In this document: positions 31,864 through 38,707 of the stretch, in pieces
Numbering within the stretch: position 1 is the first letter of the stretch
Layout of the letters: each line of letters begins with the position of its first letter
Assembly (NCBI RefSeq): GCF_900100795.1
Contig: NZ_FNCO01000008.1
Location: 124,001-188,000 of the forward strand
Reading direction: 5' to 3'
Source: Pseudomonas abietaniphila
GTDB taxonomy: Bacteria; Pseudomonadota; Gammaproteobacteria; Pseudomonadales; Pseudomonadaceae
Length of the DNA stretch: 64,000 bases
Notes under the pieces: model-generated
Databases searched by the model: none
The model's input: the letters and a program-made list of their open reading frames with translations, nothing else
What the model was told of the DNA's origin: nothing
Position numbers and translations under genes: made by a program

Positions 31864-33963
31864 TCAGCGGTCAATGTGCGCCGGAATTTTTGCGGCGCGC
31901 GCTGCGGCTTCTGCCAGTTGAACGCCGATTTCACTCGCTCGGCGCCTTGCAAACATTTCCATGGCGAAGTCGTTGGGAATGAATCGGTCATATTTGTCGT
32001 AGGCGCCCAGAATCATGTCTGCGGGGATGTTCTCCCCGTAGTTGATTTCCGTCGGGCTGAGGTTGATCGGGCGGGAGTTGGGGTACTTGGCCATGTGGTG
32101 GTTGGCGTAAAGGTGGTAGCCGTCGACATCGACGTTATCGATGATGTAGGTGTAACCGCCTTTTTTTCCTCCATACACAAAGGCCCCTGTGTGTTCACGG
32201 TAATAAAACGCTGACGTGGAAATGCCCTTGCCGTCGGGATCGAGCGCATCTCGGCCGCCACCAAAACCGCCCTTTACCCCTGTGATCTGATGAATGTCTT
32301 CCTGGATATCTTTCAGCGGGGTGCGAAGTTCGAAGCCTTTTTCGAAGATGATTTCCGGCGGGCGCATGTCACCCCGAAATACCTGGCCCCGGTAGATCAC
32401 CACGTCATGCCCCTTGATGGTTTTTTTCATGGTGCGCGCATATTCGTACACCATGTCTTGTGCTGCCTCCGGGCCTTTTCTCAACCGCTCGAGCAGTCGG
32501 CGCTTCAGATGCATGGCCCCCAGCTCTGAAGGCATGATGTAGCGGCTGATTTTCGGGATGTCCCGATAGACAGGCGGCGTGACGCCGATGAATCGCAAGC
32601 GTTTGAGGGCGTTACTGGTGATTGCCTGTCGGGTCGCTCGGCTCGCTGCGATGCCCGTCAGCTGGGGTAACAGCAGCGGAATTATCTCGGTCAGGGCAGC
32701 GATTGTGGCGGCGTTGTAGTGCTCCTCCGCGTCGTCGGGGTGGTCCGCCAGACGTCCTCGGGCGATTTCGACGCCCACCGAACACATGCTGAACAGAAAG
32801 GAAACGAGTGGTCGAGCCACAAGGCCTGCTCCGATGGTCGGTGTAAGTACGATCATCGCCGCTGCGGTCAGCACTGCGTTCGCGATCTCCAACAACTGGT
32901 CGGTTGTGCGTTCAGCATCCGTCGAGACCAGCGTGTCGATATCTGAAAGCAGGCGTTCCTGATTCGTGTGATACAGGTGGGAAAGAATGTCGTTGGACTC
33001 ATAAAACGTCAGCGACGGATCGCGCAGGTAGTTGTTTCCCCGTTTCTCGATGCCGGTGTAATTCATGTCAAACGTGCCGATTTTCAGTCGGTCGTAAATC
33101 GACAAACGAATGAACACATACTCTTCCAACAAGGGTGACGACTCGATGGCTGCTCTACGGGCAGCGCCGTCTCCAGGCAGCTCCATGATCGCCTGATCGG
33201 GCGGCGCGCCAAGAAACACGAGCAGTGCCGAGCGTGGCGTCACGTTGGCGAGTGTGTCGGGCGCTTCGAGGCAAGCAGCTTGGGTGACCACGTATTGATC
33301 TCGGAAATACACGGTCTTCAGTTTGATTTTGCTGGCCAGGTAGGCGGCGATCAGGTTTCGGCTGTTCTCGCTGGTGGTGTCGAGTTCAGCGTAATCCGCA
33401 AGCCGGCTCACCAACGCCTGATCGGCGAGCAGCCGATAGGTGTCTTCGGTGGCCGGGTGCGAGAAGTGTGCGACGACCTGGTCACTGTAGATCCTCTGCA
33501 TGTTGGCGGTTTCAAGCGCGTTGATCAGGTCCTTGGGAAAGTCCAGCGGCCAACGAACCTTGATGTTGTCTTGCCCCTTGAGCGCTGCCCGATAACGGTC
33601 GGTCGCAATTTCCCGGAGCTCGAACCATTTGCCGGTGCGCGTGGGGGGAGCGGCGGCGCCAATCAGTCCCGGACCTGAACTGCGTCTGGGGTTGGACTCG
33701 ACCAGAATGAGAGTGCCGCCGTTGGTTCTGTTTTTTGTCACTTGAGTCGCACTGGACTGTTGGATGATCCGGTTAATTTCGATTTCGATGAACTTGATCG
33801 GGTCCAGCAGGTTCGGCTTGATGTATTTCCCAAGCTGCTCAGCTGCGTCACGGGCCAGCTTGTCCCTGGCTTTCAGTCCAGGATCCAGCCATTGCGGGAT
33901 GGGGACCCCGTTCTCGGCGTCATAAGAAATGAGGGTTTGCTCGTACAGCGGTAAGTCATTCAT
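31864..33963 (-). CDS. Large toxin with C-terminal cholera/pertussis-type ADP-ribosyltransferase domain
   Basis: This 699-residue protein has a long N-terminal helical region and a hydrophobic pair of helices at about 365-440 (NAVLTAAAMIVLTPTIGAGL, then LTEIIPLLLPQLTG). Its C-terminal ADP-ribosyltransferase domain starts near 521. VFRGDMRPPEIIFEKGF lines up position by position with the N-terminus of pertussis toxin S1 (VYRYDSRPPE), giving NAD-binding Arg530. ISTS at about 581-584 is the STS motif. The glutamate of PTEINYGENIP (Glu639) sits where cholera toxin has its second Glu, and the first Glu is replaced by Pro. The N-terminal part loosely resembles Pseudomonas dermonecrotic-type (DUF6543) proteins. 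ATG 33963 follows AGGAAG. The target is unknown. Confidence 0.8.
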   Translation of the reverse strand: MNDLPLYEQTLISYDAENGVPIPQWLDPGLKARDKLARDAAEQLGKYIKPNLLDPIKFIEIEINRIIQQSSATQVTKNRTNGGTLILVESNPRRSSGPGLIGAAAPPTRTGKWFELREIATDRYRAALKGQDNIKVRWPLDFPKDLINALETANMQRIYSDQVVAHFSHPATEDTYRLLADQALVSRLADYAELDTTSENSRNLIAAYLASKIKLKTVYFRDQYVVTQAACLEAPDTLANVTPRSALLVFLGAPPDQAIMELPGDGAARRAAIESSPLLEEYVFIRLSIYDRLKIGTFDMNYTGIEKRGNNYLRDPSLTFYESNDILSHLYHTNQERLLSDIDTLVSTDAERTTDQLLEIANAVLTAAAMIVLTPTIGAGLVARPLVSFLFSMCSVGVEIARGRLADHPDDAEEHYNAATIAALTEIIPLLLPQLTGIAASRATRQAITSNALKRLRFIGVTPPVYRDIPKISRYIMPSELGAMHLKRRLLERLRKGPEAAQDMVYEYARTMKKTIKGHDVVIYRGQVFRGDMRPPEIIFEKGFELRTPLKDIQEDIHQITGVKGGFGGGRDALDPDGKGISTSAFYYREHTGAFVYGGKKGGYTYIIDNVDVDGYHLYANHHMAKYPNSRPINLSPTEINYGENIPADMILGAYDKYDRFIPNDFAMEMFARRRASEIGVQLAEAAARAAKIPAHIDR

Positions 33964-34181
33964 ACAGTCTTCCTTGACGTTTAACGGCACGGAGTGCCGC
34001 CGCCTCGTTCATTCGAAGCGTCAAGAAATACTGGTTTTCAACGAAGCATCTGTCTGTAGGCCTGTTTCGCCTGTCGGGCGTGTTTTCGCCTTTTTTGATG
34101 ACAGATCGAGCGCAGGCCCCGATAGGAGAGTCGGCGGATGCGGTGTCGTCTGCGCGGGTTTTCGGCCGCGCCGGACAGGGG

Positions 34182-35015
34182 TCAGAGTTTCACGTTCAAG
34201 CCAAACCGCCTGCTCAGGATCCGGTCCCGTAATCGCGCCGGTAGCCAGCGGGCGAGCAGTGGCAGCGCCCGCGAGCCGTTACCCGACCTCAGCAGATAGG
34301 GTGGTTTAGGTTGCTGCACGGCGTTGAGCACGTCGTGGGCGAAATCGCTGGCCGGGGTCGGATTCCCTTGTGATGCGTTTGCGCGAGCGCGAATGCCTTC
34401 GCGCAACGGCCACCAGGCAGATCCCTCGTGAATCACTTGTTCGGCTTCATGGCTGGCGTTCTTGGCAAAGTGGGTGTCGATGGCGCCCGGCTGGACCTCC
34501 AGGACGCGAACGCCGAAGGGTGCCAGCTCCATGCGCAAGGCGTCGCTCATCGCGTGGACCGCCGCTTTGGAGGCACAGTAGGCGCCACCAAATGGGGTGA
34601 CCAGAACACCGGACACACTGCCGATATTCACCACTAAGCCTTTATTGCGGCGCAGCAGTGGAAACAGCGCGCGCGTCACCCCGACGATGGAAAACACGTT
34701 GGTCTCGAACTGCCTGCGTATCGCTTCCACGCCGCCGTCGAGCAACGGGCCGATGGCGCCGTAACCCGCGTTGTTGATCAACACGTCCAGCCCCTTGCCG
34801 TGTCGGCCAAGCTCGGCCGCCAGCCTGTCCAGTGCCGCCGCATCGTTGACGTCCAGGTGCACCGCGCGAAACCCCGCGCCGATAAGCCCATCCACATCGG
34901 CAGTCTTGCGCGCTGTGGCCCAGACCTCGTGGCCGGCCCCTTTGAACGCATCCGCCATGGCGCGGCCGATGCCGCTGGAACAACCGGTAATCAAGACGAG
35001 GGGCATGTGTTTCAT
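34182..35015 (-). CDS. SDR-family NAD(P)-dependent oxidoreductase
   Basis: The 277-residue classical short-chain dehydrogenase has the cofactor motif TGCSSGIGRAMA at about 10-21, NNAGYGAIGP near 82, the catalytic serine in NIGSVSG and the YxxxK pair in AYCASKAAVHA. The substrate is unknown. It lies 18 bases after a small membrane-protein gene, with which it is probably co-transcribed. The 218-base gap to the ART toxin gene shows nothing recognisable. Confidence 0.92.
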   Translation of the reverse strand: MKHMPLVLITGCSSGIGRAMADAFKGAGHEVWATARKTADVDGLIGAGFRAVHLDVNDAAALDRLAAELGRHGKGLDVLINNAGYGAIGPLLDGGVEAIRRQFETNVFSIVGVTRALFPLLRRNKGLVVNIGSVSGVLVTPFGGAYCASKAAVHAMSDALRMELAPFGVRVLEVQPGAIDTHFAKNASHEAEQVIHEGSAWWPLREGIRARANASQGNPTPASDFAHDVLNAVQQPKPPYLLRSGNGSRALPLLARWLPARLRDRILSRRFGLNVKL

Positions 35016-35033
35016 TCCTTGAAAGGTGAGGCG

Positions 35034-35498
35034 TCAGTCGGAAAAGGTGCCTTGCAGCCGTTCGGCGCGAAACTCGAGCGTTTGCGGTCGGTAACCATTG
35101 CGCAGAGGCGGCAACGGCAGGCAATCCTGCCATTGGCTGCCCGGCAACAGCTCGCCGGGGCCGCGGTAGCGTGGTGCTGTGTAGGTGTCGTCGGCCAGGT
35201 TGACGGTATCGCCTGGGGCATAGGCTCCCACTTTCCAGCGCAGTTCCTGCAACGGGACATCGTTACCGTTATCGATCAGCACCAGCAATGGCCTGCCGGT
35301 CGGGCATTGTTGGGGTGCGTAATCCAGACGCAACTGCAGGCGTTCCAGCCGTTGCGCGTCGCGCTTGTCTTGCCAGACCACCACACCCGCCACAATGCCT
35401 AGCCCAACGGCTGCCGCCAGTGAGACGGGTAATGCCTTGGAGGGGTAGCGCAGCAAGAGGACCAGCCAGGTAAAGATCAATACGGCGCCGATAATCAT
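35034..35498 (-). CDS. Small membrane protein of unknown function
   Basis: A 154-residue protein with two N-terminal membrane helices (about 2-17 and 22-41) followed by a soluble, probably periplasmic domain containing two cysteines and several proline-glycine turns (YRGPGELLPGSQW). Comparable Pseudomonas proteins are sometimes labelled multidrug transporter, which the topology does not support. ATG 35498 is chosen because the hydrophobic N-terminus begins there; the ribosome site is weak. It forms a pair with the SDR gene. Confidence 0.65.
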   Translation of the reverse strand: MIIGAVLIFTWLVLLLRYPSKALPVSLAAAVGLGIVAGVVVWQDKRDAQRLERLQLRLDYAPQQCPTGRPLLVLIDNGNDVPLQELRWKVGAYAPGDTVNLADDTYTAPRYRGPGELLPGSQWQDCLPLPPLRNGYRPQTLEFRAERLQGTFSD

Positions 35499-35661
35499 GT
35501 CTTCGGACTCGCGAATGCAGATGGGGGCATCGTACCTAAAGGGTGTGGGAAGACCAATTGGCGTTTTTATCGCGATGACCATGGATCCAGACTGAAGGTC
35601 ATTCAGGCGGGATACGTTGCAGCTAGGCTGTAATGAATGATTGCAATGGAATGCATGTGAC

Positions 35662-38478
35662 ATGGGCAACCTCTCAGCACTTCACACTCATACCCCCACA
35701 TTGTCGGTGACCGATCCGCGCGGTTTGGCTGTTCGTTCGGTGTCTTTTCATCGCACGCGTGCCGACGAGTCCGTGGCTGAACGGGTGGACCGCTGCGGCT
35801 ATGATTCCGCGGGTCGGCTGGTCCGGCGCTGGGATCCGCGGCTGTGGGACCGCGTGGGGCAAGATCCCGGCACGCCGAGCAACCTGAGTTTCATTTCGTC
35901 GCTGACGGCTCAGCCGTTGTTGAGTGAGCGTGTTGATGCCGGATGGGATGTGGCGTTCTTTGGCAGCGCGGGAGAGCGCCGTTGTCGCTGGGATGCCAGG
36001 GAGAATGTGCAGCGGTTCGAATACGATTCGATGTTGCGTATCGGGGCTGTTTTCGAAAGCGATGGCCTGAATGAGCGCTGCACCGAGCGTCTGGCATATG
36101 GTGGCGCCAATGACGCCTTCGCCAATCAATGCGGTCAGCTGATTCGTCACGACGATCGGGCGGGTTCGGTTTCCCACTCGGCGTTCAGTCTGACGGGAGA
36201 AGTGACGAAGCAGGTGCGTCGGTTTTTAGATGATCTTGAGGTGCCCGACTGGCCGGTCTTGGTCTCTGAGCGAGATGCCGTGCTGGAGCCGGGTGAAGGT
36301 GCTAAATCCATCTGGCGTTTCGGACCGTTGGGCGATGCACTCGACCAGACCGATGCTATGGGCAATGTTCAGGCATTTGCGTACACCGTGGCGGGGCAGC
36401 TCACGTCCACAGATTCGCAGTTGCGAGGACAGTCTCCGCAAACTCTGGTCAGCGATATCGCCTACGACGCGCAAGGTCGCATCACATCGGAAACCGCTGG
36501 TAACGGCGTTATTACGGCGCTCGATTACGATCCCGTCGATAGCCGCTTGATCAGGTTGCGCGCTGACAACGGCTGTCTTCAGGATCTGAATTACGCCTAC
36601 GACCCGGTGGGCAATGTCTTGCAGATAGAAGACCTGGCGCAACCCGTTCGCCACTTCGCCAATCAGCAGGTCGAACCGCTGCGCACGTTTGCTTACGACA
36701 CGTTGTATCAACTGATCGAGGCCACGGGGTATGAGGCGAAAACGATGAATCGTGGGCCTGCCAACGACGCGTTTCGCACGTTCATTCAGGCTGACGAACT
36801 CGGCAGCTACACCCAGCGTTATGAATACGACGCGGCTGGCAATCTGCAAACGCTGACTCATACAGGGGCTCAAGGCTTCACCCGACGGTTTGCGACGGCA
36901 AGCACGAGCAATCGCAGCGTGCTGCAGACAGCCGATCAGCCGCCGAGCGAAGAACAGATTGCGGAGGCCTTCGATGCCAACGGTAATCTGCGAGCCTTGC
37001 AACCCGGCCAGACCTTGCAATGGGATGTGCGTAATCAACTCACTAAAGTTACGCCCGTGGAACGCGAGTCCGGGATCAATGACAGTGAAGTCTATCGCTA
37101 CGACGCGGCGGGCCTGCGTGTGCGTAAAGTCAGGACCACCCAGGCCAGAACCGTCACCCACCTTAACGAAGTGCGTTACTTGCCCGGCCTGGAAGTCCGC
37201 ACGAACACGGCGACGGGCGAAGTGCTGCATGTCATCACTGCCACCGCGGGCCGAAGCGATGTGCGCGTGTTGCACTGGCAAGCCGGAAAGCCCGAGACCC
37301 TCGAAAACGATCAGGTCCGCTACAGCCTTTCTGACCATCTGGGTTCCAGCACACTGGAGCTGAGCGCGGATGGGCAATTGATCAGTCAGGAAATCTATTA
37401 CCCGTATGGCGAGACGGCCTGGTTTGCCGGACGTGGCGACGTTGAGGTCAGCTACAAGACGTTGCGCTACTCAGGCAAGGAACGGGATGCGACGGGGCTT
37501 TATTACTATGGACTGAGGTATTACGCGCCGTGGTTGTTAAGGTGGATAAATCCGGATCCGGCGGGGACTATAGACGGCTTGAATGTTTATCGCATGGTCA
37601 GGGGGAACCCGATCAACCGGGTGGACCATGATGGGCTGATGGGACGCGCTCCGCCCCCGATCCCGGAACGTCCACCTTCAGCCATGCCGCGAGGCGGGCC
37701 TCCTCCGATTCCGGACCGCCCACCTTCTTCTATCAGCCGGGGCGTGCTGCCGACCGTACCGCACCAAACCGTACCGGATTCACGTTTGCAGAACGTGCCC
37801 CAAAATATGCCCGCCCCCTATGAACGGCTGGTGCCGGGACCCGAGCCATTCACGTTCAGTCCAATAAGAGATGTGTCCAGCAGCTACGAAACCTGGGTGG
37901 TTGCGCTTGAGAGTAACGAGTGGGCTGTTCATAAAGACTATTCTTCGATGGCAGCTTTGGATGAGGAGGGGGTGGCCCGACAAAAATCAGGGGCACGCAA
38001 CGAAGTCTTTGCGTATGAGTTCAGTGAGACGCTGAAGCTGAATCTTGTTCCAGCGACAATATTACAGCCCGGCAAGGACAGAGAGGTCCTGTCACGTTAC
38101 GTACATCCCGCACTGGCGAAACCTGCTTTTGACCGCAGACGCTCAAAACTCTACGTGTTTGATTTTCTCTTGAATGCTCGTGACCGGCTCGACGATGGTC
38201 GGCATGGAAATATAGTGTTTGATGAAGCCGGTAACCCTTTTGCGATTGATCACGACCTGATCCTTGAGCCCGGCTACGAGGCCATAAAGGGCTCTGACCT
38301 CAGTGATGCGCAGATAAACCTATTCGTAGAGAACCCTGAGACGAAAGCGAGTCTGCTATCGACGGACTGGGATGCTTTTTTTGAACGTTATGTGTCAAAT
38401 GATGTCCAGCGTCGAGAATCATCGAAGGCAGAGTTTTTGAGCCGGATTTCATCTGTCAAGAAAAGGGTGGGCGGGTGA
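35662..38478 (+). CDS. TccC-like RHS toxin 1 with a kinase-like C-terminal tip
   Basis: The 938-residue RHS/YD-repeat protein begins with the TccC-type segment LHTHTPTLSVTDPRGLAVRS and carries a cage-forming core. The RHS-associated core ends near 650 (SDHLGSSTLEL, YYPYGETAW, GLYYYGLRYYAPW, NPDPAG). From about 659 the tip is a proline-rich linker (to about 720) and a domain reminiscent of PI3/4-kinase or HipA-like folds: WAVHK with Lys758, RNEV with Glu781, RDRLDDGRHGNIV with Asp841, His848 and Asn850, and FAIDHD with Asp863. In Tc toxins the tip is cleaved and delivered by the A subunit. No TcA or TcB gene is in the window. ATG 35662. Confidence 0.85.
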   Translation: MGNLSALHTHTPTLSVTDPRGLAVRSVSFHRTRADESVAERVDRCGYDSAGRLVRRWDPRLWDRVGQDPGTPSNLSFISSLTAQPLLSERVDAGWDVAFFGSAGERRCRWDARENVQRFEYDSMLRIGAVFESDGLNERCTERLAYGGANDAFANQCGQLIRHDDRAGSVSHSAFSLTGEVTKQVRRFLDDLEVPDWPVLVSERDAVLEPGEGAKSIWRFGPLGDALDQTDAMGNVQAFAYTVAGQLTSTDSQLRGQSPQTLVSDIAYDAQGRITSETAGNGVITALDYDPVDSRLIRLRADNGCLQDLNYAYDPVGNVLQIEDLAQPVRHFANQQVEPLRTFAYDTLYQLIEATGYEAKTMNRGPANDAFRTFIQADELGSYTQRYEYDAAGNLQTLTHTGAQGFTRRFATASTSNRSVLQTADQPPSEEQIAEAFDANGNLRALQPGQTLQWDVRNQLTKVTPVERESGINDSEVYRYDAAGLRVRKVRTTQARTVTHLNEVRYLPGLEVRTNTATGEVLHVITATAGRSDVRVLHWQAGKPETLENDQVRYSLSDHLGSSTLELSADGQLISQEIYYPYGETAWFAGRGDVEVSYKTLRYSGKERDATGLYYYGLRYYAPWLLRWINPDPAGTIDGLNVYRMVRGNPINRVDHDGLMGRAPPPIPERPPSAMPRGGPPPIPDRPPSSISRGVLPTVPHQTVPDSRLQNVPQNMPAPYERLVPGPEPFTFSPIRDVSSSYETWVVALESNEWAVHKDYSSMAALDEEGVARQKSGARNEVFAYEFSETLKLNLVPATILQPGKDREVLSRYVHPALAKPAFDRRRSKLYVFDFLLNARDRLDDGRHGNIVFDEAGNPFAIDHDLILEPGYEAIKGSDLSDAQINLFVENPETKASLLSTDWDAFFERYVSNDVQRRESSKAEFLSRISSVKKRVGG
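36250..37545 (+). repeat. Near-identical RHS core, copy 1
   Basis: This stretch is almost identical in DNA to 39296-40591 (offset 3046), with only a few differences seen by eye. Weaker similarity extends back to about 36085 and forward to about 37564. The N-terminal and C-terminal coding parts differ clearly. Confidence 0.92.
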
Positions 38479-38538
38479 GGGTCCACTGAACTCACAGTCT
38501 TGTGACCTGACGAAAAGGGTCAAACCCCGGGCAACGAT

Positions 38539-38584
38539 AAAAAAACCACCCACTCTTTCCGGATGGGGAGTACACAGAGGGCGG
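38539..38584 (-). other. Terminator-like segment duplicated from the algA terminator
   Basis: The segment around GGATGGGGAGTACACAGAG matches the alginate-operon terminator at 41512-41569 (GGATGGGGAATACGCAGAG), including the A-rich start that reads as a T tail on the minus strand. No minus-strand gene here needs it. It is best read as part of a tandemly duplicated rhs-plus-terminator unit. The rest of 38479-38707 holds only the upstream region of the second rhs gene. Confidence 0.65.
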
Positions 38585-38707
38585 GCGAGCGGGTGAAGAT
38601 GCCGGCGGGGTTCCGTGCGCCGTTGAATGCGTGCCGGACTGACGGTATTTCGTCAGCCCGGCGAGGAGCTAGCCTTAAATGGATGACTGCAACGGAGTGC
38701 ACTCGCC

